From an uncultured Bacteroidales bacterium (lineage in GTDB: Bacteria > Bacteroidota > Bacteroidia > Bacteroidales > FEN-979), in assembly GCA_903959905.1 (NCBI GenBank), contig CAJBYO010000005.1:84674-148673 (forward strand): a stretch of 64,000 bases of DNA, read 5' to 3'. The notes beneath the pieces were generated by a model that searched no databases, was not told the origin of the DNA, and saw nothing but the letters and a program-made list of their open reading frames with translations. This document shows positions 6,745-15,136 of the stretch, one piece after another (position 1 is the first letter of the stretch; each line of letters opens with the position of its first letter). The translations under genes and the position numbers were made by a program.

Positions 6745-9255
6745 ATGAAAACCCTGACAGCAAAACTATTTCGTTTCATTACGCCCGGAGTGCAATTTCT
6801 GATCGTGTCCATTTCCCTGGTTTCGGGGATATTGCCCGCTCAGAACATTGACTCTGCTGCGCTTGCGAAGAAAAACATTGTGGCGGTCCGTGTGGCTAAC
6901 CCGCCAAAAATAGATGGCCGCCCTGATGAAGCAATCTGGAAGGAGGCACCTGCTGCCACTGACTTTGTTGAGTACGGGCCCAGGAACGGCACCCTTCCCG
7001 AATTACGCACAGAAATCCGTTTTGCCTATGACGATGTGGCTTTGTACATCCTGGCTGTGATGTTTGATCCCCGTCCCGACAGCATCTGCAAGGAACTTGG
7101 CCGCCGCGACCAGGTTGAATTGCTCAATACCGATTATATCTCCTTTGATATCCTCCCCTACAACGACGGGCTGAACATGTATGAGTTTAAGGTGACGCCG
7201 GCAAACCTTCAGAACGACTGCAAATACTCAGCCATCGGGCAGGACATCACCTGGGATGCAGTTTGGGAGAATGCAACACAAATAACAGATTCTGCCTGGA
7301 TATCTGAACTTAAAATTCCATATTCTGCACTCAGATTTCCCATGATTGAAAACCAGGTATGGGGAATCAACATGTGGCGCAACGTTCACAGGTATCATGA
7401 ATATTCCACCTGGTCGTGGGTTGACAATAAATCACAGGATATATTCCGCTATTATGGAACTCTTTCAGGGATCAGGGAAATAAAACCGCCGGTGCGGCTT
7501 TCCTTTTCTCCTTACATCTCAGGTTATGTGGAGAAAAACCCGGAAAACAGGAACTGGTCTTATTTCCTGCGTGGTGGACTGGATTTGCGCTACGGGCTCA
7601 ATGAAAGCTACACACTTGACATGATGCTTATTCCTGATTTCGGGCAGGTTCAGTCTGACGACCAGGTGCTGAACCTTACTCCGTTTGAGATCAGGTACGA
7701 TGAAAAGCGACAATTTTTCACAGAGGCCACGGAGCTTTTTAACAAATGTGAAATTTTCTACACACGCAGGGTGGGAAGTTTGCCCAAAAATTTTTTCGGG
7801 GCCGGCGACAGTCTCAGGGAAAACGAACGTGTATCACAAAACCCCGAGCAAACGCGCATTATCAATGCCACCAAGGTTTCAGGGCGGAATTCGCACGGCC
7901 TGGGTATCGGGATATTCAACGGCATGACAACGAATACCTGGGCGAAGCTTGAAGATACCATCTCCGGTGCAACACGCAAGGTGATGACCCAGCCTTTCAC
8001 AAACTACAACGTACTCGTTTTTGACCAGAACCTGAAGAATACCTCCTATGTCACGCTGATCAATACCAACTACTGGACCCCGGCTGACGGATATTCAGCC
8101 AATGTGACCGGCATGGAAACCAGCCTGAAGAATAAAAAGGGAAATTTCCAGTTTTTCGGACGGTTCAATCTCAGCCAGAAATACACGGAGGGAATTCAAC
8201 CTGATTTCGGGCACCAGTATGTAGTCTCTGTTTCAAAGCCCAACGGGAAATTCCAGTGTGAACTGCTGCGGGGTGAAACCGGCAATACGTATGATCCTAA
8301 CGACATGGGTTATATCACATACAACAATGAAGTGTACAACAAAGTTCGCTTCTCATGGTATGATTTTGATCCGAAGGGGAAGATAATAAACTCACAAACT
8401 AACCTGCAATTGCTCTACTTAACCCTGTATAAGCCCAACGATTTTAAAACCGTTGATCTGAACATTAACAATTCAATCACCTTCGTGAATTACTGGACCA
8501 ATGTTTTATCTGCGGGTTATCAGCCACTTGGATTCAACGATTATTATGAACCAAGGATGTGGGGCAAGTTTTACAAAATGCCCGTGAACTATTCCGGTGA
8601 GTGGCGGCTGGCTACCAACGACAGAAAACCATTCAGGTACCATCACAATGCCGGGTTTATGAACAGCCCGGAGGACCTGCATTTTAAGTATTATTTCGGT
8701 TTTACACCCCGTGTCCGCTTCAGCGACCGGTTTTCGGTTACCATCGACATGCAGTTTGAAAAGGACCTGAACAATTACGGATGGGTCACCACCCAGGAAG
8801 ATGCCTATATGATCCCATCTGTATATTTCGGTCGTCGCGACATTACGACAATCAGCAACATTTTGAGTGCTAAGTATATCTTCAGCACGAAAACCTCTAT
8901 TTCGCTGCGTGCCAGGCATTACTGGTCGCAGGCTGATTACCTTGCATTCTATACCCTTGAAAATAATGGTTCTTTAACCAGTTCAGCTTTCATTGACGGA
9001 CAGGATATCAACTTCAATGCGTTTACTGTTGACCTTCAATTTGTGTGGTACTTTGCCCCTGGCAGTGAAATGAGTGTGGTCTGGAAAAATGTGATCAACA
9101 CCTGGGGCGACCAGCTTGAACAGAACTATCTTGCCGATCTCGGGAACACCCTGAGCGCTCCCCAGTCCAACAGTTTTTCTGTCAGACTGCTCTATTATCT
9201 TGATTATCAGTATATCAAAAAAGTGTTTTCAAAAAAGCAGCCCGTCAGGGCCTGA
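6745..9255 (+). CDS. CBM9-like/DUF5916 outer-membrane protein
   Basis: 836 aa from the chosen ATG at 6745 (MKTLTAKLF, a signal peptide ending near LPAQ); an ATG at 6739 is equally possible. The N-terminal third (from AVRVANPPKIDGRPDEAIW) is a CBM9-like domain found before DUF5916. The rest contains typical DUF5916 text (GLDLRYGLNESYTLDMMLIPDFGQVQSD in part) with alternating aromatic strands suggesting an outer-membrane beta-barrel. Function is not established. The reading frame extends upstream to 6571, inside satP, but that part looks non-coding. Confidence 0.85.
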   Translation: MKTLTAKLFRFITPGVQFLIVSISLVSGILPAQNIDSAALAKKNIVAVRVANPPKIDGRPDEAIWKEAPAATDFVEYGPRNGTLPELRTEIRFAYDDVALYILAVMFDPRPDSICKELGRRDQVELLNTDYISFDILPYNDGLNMYEFKVTPANLQNDCKYSAIGQDITWDAVWENATQITDSAWISELKIPYSALRFPMIENQVWGINMWRNVHRYHEYSTWSWVDNKSQDIFRYYGTLSGIREIKPPVRLSFSPYISGYVEKNPENRNWSYFLRGGLDLRYGLNESYTLDMMLIPDFGQVQSDDQVLNLTPFEIRYDEKRQFFTEATELFNKCEIFYTRRVGSLPKNFFGAGDSLRENERVSQNPEQTRIINATKVSGRNSHGLGIGIFNGMTTNTWAKLEDTISGATRKVMTQPFTNYNVLVFDQNLKNTSYVTLINTNYWTPADGYSANVTGMETSLKNKKGNFQFFGRFNLSQKYTEGIQPDFGHQYVVSVSKPNGKFQCELLRGETGNTYDPNDMGYITYNNEVYNKVRFSWYDFDPKGKIINSQTNLQLLYLTLYKPNDFKTVDLNINNSITFVNYWTNVLSAGYQPLGFNDYYEPRMWGKFYKMPVNYSGEWRLATNDRKPFRYHHNAGFMNSPEDLHFKYYFGFTPRVRFSDRFSVTIDMQFEKDLNNYGWVTTQEDAYMIPSVYFGRRDITTISNILSAKYIFSTKTSISLRARHYWSQADYLAFYTLENNGSLTSSAFIDGQDINFNAFTVDLQFVWYFAPGSEMSVVWKNVINTWGDQLEQNYLADLGNTLSAPQSNSFSVRLLYYLDYQYIKKVFSKKQPVRA

Positions 9256-9292
9256 AAGGTTTTTTCATACCTTAGCGAAAAAAATCCGACCT

Positions 9293-9823
9293 ATGAAAAC
9301 CAGATATATATTGATCGCTTTGCTTTTTATGGCAAGTTTCCAATTCTCGGCAGGCCGCGGTTACGGACAGGCAGTTGGCGGGCTCCCATACAATGAGAAC
9401 CAGGATGCCAGGGCCGACCTGAAAAAAGCAATCGAACAGGCGAAAGTTGAGCATAAGCATGTGATGGTGCAGTTTGGCGGAAACTGGTGCCCGTGGTGCA
9501 TCCGGTTTCACCAGATGGCGAATTATACAAAGCCAATTGATTCACTGCTGAAGGCAGACTACGTTTATACCCTGGTGAACGTGCCCCATGAAAAGGATAA
9601 AAGGGATTTCAAACTTTTCGAGGACTACGGCTACCCGAACCGGTTCGGCTACCCTGTTTTCGTCGTTCTCAATGGCGATGGGAAGATCCTTCATATTCAG
9701 GATTCCGGTATCCTGGAACATTGCAAGACAAAAGGGTATGACACCACGAAGGTGGCTACCTTTTTAAAGATGTGGAATGTGAAAGCACTTGATCCGGAAA
9801 CATACAAGGGGTTGTCAAAATAA
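9293..9823 (+). CDS. Secreted thioredoxin-fold protein with CPWC motif
   Basis: 176 aa. An N-terminal signal peptide (MKTRYILIALLFMASF) is followed by a thioredoxin-like domain. The active-site-like CPWC lies at 66-69 in FGGNWCPWCIRFHQM. A near -7 element TACCTTAG lies at 9268-9275. Likely periplasmic disulfide or redox work; the partner is unknown. An in-frame start at 9200 overlaps the previous gene and is rejected because the signal peptide begins at 9293. Confidence 0.82.
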   Translation: MKTRYILIALLFMASFQFSAGRGYGQAVGGLPYNENQDARADLKKAIEQAKVEHKHVMVQFGGNWCPWCIRFHQMANYTKPIDSLLKADYVYTLVNVPHEKDKRDFKLFEDYGYPNRFGYPVFVVLNGDGKILHIQDSGILEHCKTKGYDTTKVATFLKMWNVKALDPETYKGLSK

Positions 9824-9882
9824 CTTATGTTATTGGCAGGATTTTTTCTAAGATAGAGAATCGGCAATTCAATCATGCTGTT

Positions 9883-10410
9883 TTAAGAAGAGCCTGGAAT
9901 TTTATATCCAATCTTTTCCCTTGGCTCAGTTTCCTGTTGTATAAGTTCTGTTATTGCCTTAAAAACAAGGTGAAATTTTTGGTCGTATTTTTCTTCAAGA
10001 GACTCAATGCGCAGAACAAGTTCTTTGTTGAGATCTATTAATTGCCGGAGGCTGGTAAATGCACGCATGATGGCAATATTGACCAGGATTGCCTGTTTTG
10101 ATCGTAAAATACTGGATAGCATTGAAACTCCGTGCTCAGTAAATGCCAAAGGTGGCAGTGGGTAGTGTCTGATTTTTTCAGGGAACTTATCACAAATTGT
10201 GATAAGTTCATTCCATTCATTTTTTGTCAGTTGGAACATGAAGTCCGATGGAAACCTATCAGGATTCCTTTTTACCTGTTGCTTCAATGACCTGGTTTCC
10301 ACGCCATATAAATTTGCAAGGTCAAAGTCCAGCATCACCTTGATGCCGCGAATCACAAAAATTCGTTCAACGAGCAACTCTTCTGAAAATGCAGGTTTGT
10401 TTTGTACCAT
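9883..10410 (-). CDS. ORF6N-domain DNA-binding protein
   Basis: 175 aa. The N-terminal about 95 residues (ERIFVIRGIKVMLDFDLANLYGVETRSLKQQVKRN, then FPSDFMFQLT) are an ORF6N domain, first known from phage proteins and related in context to KilA-N. A helical, coiled-coil-prone tail (about 125-160) follows. Bacteroidota chromosomes often carry such solo copies. A perfect 11-bp inverted repeat sits just upstream (10413-10443), so autoregulation is plausible. No other phage genes are near. Confidence 0.85.
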   Translation of the reverse strand: MVQNKPAFSEELLVERIFVIRGIKVMLDFDLANLYGVETRSLKQQVKRNPDRFPSDFMFQLTKNEWNELITICDKFPEKIRHYPLPPLAFTEHGVSMLSSILRSKQAILVNIAIMRAFTSLRQLIDLNKELVLRIESLEEKYDQKFHLVFKAITELIQQETEPREKIGYKIPGSS

Positions 10411-10412
10411 CG

Positions 10413-10443
10413 TTTTACTGCTTAATCATAAAAAGCAGTAAAA
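10413..10443. promoter_or_regulatory. Perfect 11-bp inverted repeat upstream of the ORF6N gene (candidate operator)
   Basis: TTTTACTGCTT (10413-10423) and its exact complement AAGCAGTAAAA (10433-10443) with a 9-nt loop. On the minus strand, a -7-like TACCTTTT (10447-10440) overlaps the distal arm. The site therefore sits between promoter and start codon, as an operator would. Confidence 0.5.
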
Positions 10444-10469
10444 GGTAATACGGATGACTAAAATATTTT

Positions 10470-11831
10470 TCAGAAATAATAGAACACCCCAATCAGAATC
10501 CTGAGGTTTCCAATTTCTTTTGAATCGCTTACTGTTCCATCACCTGCCGTTTTACCGTAAGCGGCAACGGTGTAGTCAAGTTCTGAAGCGATCTTCAGTT
10601 TGCTTACGGTCAGCACAAGACGGGGGGCAACACGGTAGAGATAATCAATATTGGAACCGCGGGAATAGTAAGTTCCCGTTACATCCGTGCCGGCACCGAG
10701 GTTCCTGCTGAAAGCACTGAAAATGCCTGCTGACCACCTCGGGCCATTGGTTTTGAAATCGGCCCAGATGGATGCCGTACTGATGGTTGCATAATCAACA
10801 ATGCCGCGCATGGGATCGACGGTGCTTTTTACCGCATAACCGCCAATCATATTGAATGCGTAGCAATTGCCACCGTATACTCCGCCGGCCTTAAGGGTTA
10901 CACTGCGTAATTTTAGTTTGGCAAAAATATTGGCTGTGAGTGCCGTGGATTTTGAAGAGGTTTTATACGTTTCCACAACGGCATCATGGTGCTCCGGTAC
11001 GCTGTTCACAACAGTATCGTAAGCCTTCTTCCTGATGACCTCGGTGTTTAACCTGGGTGTGAGTATGAGGTAATCAACGCTGGCTCCAATAAGGAATTCC
11101 GTGTTTTTATCTGCATTCAGCAAATTATACTGTACCTGGATAGCCAATTCCGGCACAACGGAATTACGCAGGTATTTCGGACTCGGTCCGTCGGGTCCGT
11201 TACTGGTGGCATCAACCTGTGATAAGGCCGCCAGGATCAGTTTGAAATTTCCAAATTGCCTGGTGATCCTTACCTGCGGATTTCGTGTGAAAATGATGAA
11301 TGGGGCTCCTCCGTTCAGGGAGACAGGATCGGGGGAGCATGTGGGCACATAGAGCGGATGCCAGGTCTGGCCAAGGAGCAGTTCTGTTTTGGCCCAGTTC
11401 AGTTTAACCCAGGCATGCCGGAGTCTGAAAGAGTTGATGTTGGCGCTGATGTTCCCGTAAAACTCACCTTCAATCAACCCGGAGGTACGCGCTTTGAAAA
11501 TCTCCGGGCCGGTGATGGTCGCCGATACCCGTGTCTGAATGCTCAGTATGTTGTAAGTGGCTTTTGCATTGATATCTTTACCTTCGGCATCAGGCTTTAC
11601 ATTCTCGGGATAAAACAACCATTCACCTTCACGTGCCATCACGGTCTGGCGGGAGTCAATGAAAATATCTGTATTTACATAACCAGAGAAGGTAACCCCG
11701 AAAAGAGGAGTTTTCTTTAATTCGGGAGCATTTTGTTTTGGAACTGAATCAGTTTTTGGAGCAGGACTTTGAGCAAGGCAGTCAGAAGTAAAGAGAACAG
11801 CCGTTAAATAGCAGATTAACAAATGTTTCAT
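10470..11831 (-). CDS. Outer-membrane porin-like beta-barrel protein
   Basis: 453 aa with signal peptide (MKHLLICYLTAVLFTSDCLAQ). The mature part has alternating hydrophobic strands, for example TFSGYVNTDIFIDSRQ, INSFRLRHAWVKLNW and a final LRILIGVFYYF ending in an aromatic, as expected for a barrel inserted by the BAM machinery. It resembles DcaP-like or trimeric porins of Bacteroidota. The substrate cannot be inferred. Confidence 0.7.
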   Translation of the reverse strand: MKHLLICYLTAVLFTSDCLAQSPAPKTDSVPKQNAPELKKTPLFGVTFSGYVNTDIFIDSRQTVMAREGEWLFYPENVKPDAEGKDINAKATYNILSIQTRVSATITGPEIFKARTSGLIEGEFYGNISANINSFRLRHAWVKLNWAKTELLLGQTWHPLYVPTCSPDPVSLNGGAPFIIFTRNPQVRITRQFGNFKLILAALSQVDATSNGPDGPSPKYLRNSVVPELAIQVQYNLLNADKNTEFLIGASVDYLILTPRLNTEVIRKKAYDTVVNSVPEHHDAVVETYKTSSKSTALTANIFAKLKLRSVTLKAGGVYGGNCYAFNMIGGYAVKSTVDPMRGIVDYATISTASIWADFKTNGPRWSAGIFSAFSRNLGAGTDVTGTYYSRGSNIDYLYRVAPRLVLTVSKLKIASELDYTVAAYGKTAGDGTVSDSKEIGNLRILIGVFYYF

Positions 11832-11960
11832 CCAATGTTGATTTTAATTTGGGGGTGCAAAGGTGCGACTTTTTTTTTAATTGTGAATAGCGTAACAGTT
11901 GATTTGGGCAATTATGACTGCCGACAAACCTTAACTATTTTCAATTCCGGAAATTAACCT

Positions 11961-11968
11961 TAAATTTG
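11961..11968 (+). promoter_or_regulatory. -7 promoter element (TAAATTTG)
   Basis: Fits TAnnTTTG. It lies about 95 bp upstream of the lipoprotein gene starting at 12064, in the divergent region shared with the porin-like gene. Confidence 0.5.
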
Positions 11969-12063
11969 CACCGCCGTAAATGGGATGCTGCGGGAATCAT
12001 TTTCTCAGGAGAGTTATTGCAATATAGAACCCCGGCACCCGTTTGATCACTAAACTACATAAA

Positions 12064-12570
12064 ATGAACAAAAGCAGAATTATCACCATTTGTGCCGTTG
12101 CATTGACAGTTTTTATCCTCACTTCCTGCGGAATCACACCTCACCCCAACCAGAAGATCATCGTTGGCACCTGGATTCCTTTGAAGGTTGAAAAAGTTTC
12201 CGAGTCTTCCGCGAAACAGGCTGCTTCGTCCATGGCCGGAAATAAGGAACAGAAGCAATCCAAAACAGGGGCACCGGAAGGCGATGGAGGAGCCTCCAGA
12301 AAAGAGGCAACCCTCGACAGGCTCATTCAGTCGGAGATGCGCGCCACTATGGATATTCGCGCAGATAAGACCGCTGTTAAAAACTTTCCCGGAAAACCGT
12401 TGCACGCCACCTGGAAACTGAAAGGAAAGGGTACCCGTATTGTGGCAAAAAATGTTGAAAATAATATGAAATTTGTGATTGAAATCGTTGAAATCACCAA
12501 GGAGATTATAGTTGTTATTGAGCATGCACCAGTTGGTGATATTAAAATTACCTATAAACGACAGATGTAA
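12064..12570 (+). CDS. Lipocalin-like lipoprotein
   Basis: 168 aa. Signal peptide with lipobox LTSC (Cys22), so likely an envelope lipoprotein. GTWIPLKVEK opens a small beta-rich domain. A low-complexity, charged segment (about residues 45-85) interrupts it. The C-terminal strands (TWKLKGKGTRIV ... IKITYKRQM) resemble the lipocalin-like domains common in Bacteroidota. Start chosen at MNKSRI, not the ATG at 12043, because of the signal peptide. Function unknown. Confidence 0.75.
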   Translation: MNKSRIITICAVALTVFILTSCGITPHPNQKIIVGTWIPLKVEKVSESSAKQAASSMAGNKEQKQSKTGAPEGDGGASRKEATLDRLIQSEMRATMDIRADKTAVKNFPGKPLHATWKLKGKGTRIVAKNVENNMKFVIEIVEITKEIIVVIEHAPVGDIKITYKRQM

Positions 12571-12589
12571 AAGAAAACCAGTGGCAGAG

Positions 12590-12622
12590 AAGGATGTGGA
12601 GGCTTCCACATCCTTTTTTTTT
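12590..12622 (+). terminator. Intrinsic terminator after the lipoprotein gene
   Basis: Perfect stem AAGGATGTGGA / TCCACATCCTT with a 3-nt loop, followed by a run of about ten T. Confidence 0.9.
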
Positions 12623-12656
12623 GGCGCTAACATAGAAATGGTCTGAATAAAGTTCA

Positions 12657-12664
12657 TATATTTG
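12657..12664 (+). promoter_or_regulatory. -7 promoter element (TATATTTG)
   Basis: TAnnTTTG match 31 bp before the start at 12696 and just after a strong terminator, so the next gene is a separate transcript. Confidence 0.65.
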
Positions 12665-12695
12665 CACGATTCAACTTAAAAAAAACCCAACATTT

Positions 12696-13445
12696 ATGAA
12701 AAACACTATCAGAACAACACTATTGGCAGGGACAGTAGCTTCCCTGATTATCGCAGGATGTGCAAAAAAAAGTGATGTAACCGTTGAACCCCCGGCAACG
12801 AATTCATCAGCTCCCACCATCACTGTAAGCGACGGTTACGGTGCCCTGGCTGCTGTCCGTTCAGTTTCCTACACCACAGTTGCGGGAATAACGATCCCGC
12901 TGGAAGTGAATACCGCTGTTGCTGTATTCAACGCTTCAGCCGGCTCCAGCACATTTGTGGATGCAGGAGTGGTAACCATCAATTCAAAAGCGCTTACGAA
13001 GTCGTCCAACAACGCATACTACTACCAGACACTTACTGACCCTTTATCATTCAGCACCATCACCTGGAATGTTGCCGGATCCTCTTCAGTACCGGCAATC
13101 ACCTATACCGAAGACCGCCCGGTTCCTGAATATTCCGGTTTCAGCGCACTTCCGACAACCATTACAAAATCGGCGGGGGTTACGATTGCTCTTGGCAGCG
13201 CAATTTCCAATGCCGACTCGGTATATGTTGTAGTAAGTGATTTCAACAATCACTCAATATTGAAAAGGGTTTCCGGCAATGCAACTGACTGCGTGTTCAC
13301 CTCGGCTGAACTTTCAAATTTCACCGCCGGCCAGGGAATGGTGCAGGTTTGTCCCTGGAATCTGAAGTCGGAAGATTTCAACAACAAGAAATTTTATTTC
13401 ATCATTGAATCAGCCTATACCAAGCAAGGTATTACCATCAATTAA
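12696..13445 (+). CDS. Hypothetical secreted lipoprotein
   Basis: 249 aa. Lipobox IAGC (Cys22) followed by a Pro/Ser/Thr-rich linker. The rest is beta-rich with many Ser/Thr/Val residues and no motif I recognise. Own promoter (12657-12664) and a terminator downstream (13616-13643) make it monocistronic. Only the envelope location is supported. Confidence 0.75.
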   Translation: MKNTIRTTLLAGTVASLIIAGCAKKSDVTVEPPATNSSAPTITVSDGYGALAAVRSVSYTTVAGITIPLEVNTAVAVFNASAGSSTFVDAGVVTINSKALTKSSNNAYYYQTLTDPLSFSTITWNVAGSSSVPAITYTEDRPVPEYSGFSALPTTITKSAGVTIALGSAISNADSVYVVVSDFNNHSILKRVSGNATDCVFTSAELSNFTAGQGMVQVCPWNLKSEDFNNKKFYFIIESAYTKQGITIN

Positions 13446-13458
13446 ACAGGCTGACACA

Positions 13459-13588
13459 ATTTACGATTGGACGATTTTAGATTGCAGATTGAATTGTTAA
13501 ATTTCCGATTGACGATTGATAGCACTATCAATCGTCAATCGTCAATCAATAAATTCAATCGTCAATCGTAATTCGTCCAATCGTAAAT
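13459..13588. repeat. 130-bp inverted array of heptamer words (GATTGAC/CAATCGT)
   Basis: The outer 16 nt at 13459-13474 and 13573-13588 are exact complements. The inner stem 13506-13522 / 13525-13541 is a perfect 17-bp hairpin with a CA loop. The right arm contains phased CAATCGT units. The whole element starts 13 bp after a stop codon and would fold into one long hairpin. Confidence 0.9.
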
Positions 13589-13615
13589 GAATTATTTCTT
13601 ATCCGAACTTTTATT

Positions 13616-13643
13616 AAACCCGCTGGTCTGGCGGGTTTTTTTT
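13616..13643 (+). terminator. Intrinsic terminator
   Basis: AACCCGC / GCGGGTT stem around TGGTCTG, followed by a T tract. It lies downstream of the heptamer hairpin, so the hairpin is not itself the only transcript end. The remaining bases to 13841 hold no gene. Confidence 0.85.
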
Positions 13644-13841
13644 ATCAACTATAATTTGTATTTTTGATACCATTCTGAAAAGTTTTTCCGCCACTGACTT
13701 GCCGGAATGCAATTGACTCACTTCCAATCATATATAAAATTGCATTTCAGACAGGCTCCGGTGATTTTACGTATTTCTGGAACGAAGGTTTAATTTATAC
13801 TATCCGGATTATTAATCATTAACAATTTATCAGCAAGAGCC

Positions 13842-14984
13842 ATGAATTTTGAATTTACCGAAGAGCAAATCATGATCCAGCAATCTGCAAGGGATTATGC
13901 ACAACGTGAACTGATTAAGGATGTTCTGGAACGCGATGCAAAAGCAGAGTTCCCGACACACCACGTCAAAGCCATGGCCGACCTGGGTTTCCTGGGGATG
14001 CTTGTCGACACGAAATACGACGGGGGCGGCATGGATACGGTTTCCTATGTGCTTGCCATGGAGGAGATCTCGAAAGTTGACAGCTCTGTTTCGGTGATCA
14101 TGTCGGTGAATAATTCTTTGGTTTGCTATGGAATTGAGGCTTTTGCCAACGAAGAACAAAAAGAAAAATGGCTGAAACCGCTGGCCACCGGCAAAAAGAT
14201 CGGTGCATTCCTCCTCTCTGAACCTGAAGCGGGTTCAGATGCCACATCCCAAAGGACCACCGCAATTGACAAAGGAGACCATTACCTTGTGAATGGAGTG
14301 AAAAACTGGATTACCAGCGCCAATTCGGCTTCCACATACCTGCTTATCGCACAAACAAATCCCGAGAAGGGACATAAAGGAATTAATGTTTTGCTGGTTG
14401 ACCGCCATTCCCCGGGCATTACCCTGGGGCCTCATGAAGACAAAATGGGTATGCGCAGCAGCGACACCCATTCCGTTATGTTCACTGATGTTATCGTGCC
14501 AAAGGAAAACCGGATCGGCGAGGATGGATTCGGATTCAAATTTGCCATGAAAACGCTTGAAGGCGGACGCATTGGTATTGCCGCACAAGCCCTTGGTATT
14601 GCATCAGGTGCATTTGAGCGGGCTTTGCAATATGCCAAGGACAGGAAAGCCTTTGGCACCGAGCTGATCAATCACCAGGATGTTGCCTTCAAACTGGCAA
14701 AGATGCATACCCGGATAGAGGCTGCACGGTATTTCTGCCTGAAAGCGGCATGGCTGAAGGACCAGGGAAAACCCTACGGAACAGCCAGTGCCATGGCCAA
14801 ATATCATGCTGCTGAAACAGCCATGTACGTCACCACCGAAGCGGTTCAGATCCACGGTGGATATGGCTATGTGAAAGAATATCATGTTGAGCGCCTGATG
14901 CGTGAAGCCAAACTGACCCAGATTTATGAGGGAACCAGCGAAATTCAGCTCATGATTATTTCAAGGGCAATTGCCAACGGGTGA
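13842..14984 (+). CDS. Short-chain acyl-CoA dehydrogenase
   Basis: FAD flavoenzyme oxidising (or, with electron bifurcation partners, forming) short acyl-CoAs such as butyryl- or isobutyryl-CoA. 380 aa, the standard length. It has FLLSEPEAGSD, the WITSA stretch, AKMHTRIEAARY, QIHGGYGYVKEYHVERLMRE and the catalytic base Glu363 in IYEGTSEIQ. It sits just before icmF and butyrate kinase, consistent with C4 acyl-CoA metabolism. No etfAB is visible in the window. Confidence 0.93.
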   Translation: MNFEFTEEQIMIQQSARDYAQRELIKDVLERDAKAEFPTHHVKAMADLGFLGMLVDTKYDGGGMDTVSYVLAMEEISKVDSSVSVIMSVNNSLVCYGIEAFANEEQKEKWLKPLATGKKIGAFLLSEPEAGSDATSQRTTAIDKGDHYLVNGVKNWITSANSASTYLLIAQTNPEKGHKGINVLLVDRHSPGITLGPHEDKMGMRSSDTHSVMFTDVIVPKENRIGEDGFGFKFAMKTLEGGRIGIAAQALGIASGAFERALQYAKDRKAFGTELINHQDVAFKLAKMHTRIEAARYFCLKAAWLKDQGKPYGTASAMAKYHAAETAMYVTTEAVQIHGGYGYVKEYHVERLMREAKLTQIYEGTSEIQLMIISRAIANG

Positions 14985-15026
14985 TTGACGTAATAGTGAA
15001 ATTAGTGCGTGACTTAAAAGTATTAA

Positions 15027-15121
15027 CCACAATAGGCACATAGGGCATAACAGCGAAACACATAAGGAATTAACACATGAATATCATGGTTTCCTGATGT
15101 GTTCTACTGTGACTATTATGG
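15027..15121. repeat. Degenerate inverted repeat with CACATAGG words
   Basis: The left part holds CACAATAGGCACATAGGG and AACACATAAGGAA. The right part holds imperfect complements (TTCCTGATGTGTT, CTACTGTGACTATTATGG). It fills the gap between the dehydrogenase and icmF. The same word set occurs at 32971-33026. Confidence 0.65.
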
Positions 15122-15136
15122 TGAAAAAACCATCCA

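Noticed and set aside
9200..9292. Upstream in-frame start of the CPWC thioredoxin-like protein
   Set aside because: Overlaps the preceding gene and would bury the signal peptide that begins at 9293.
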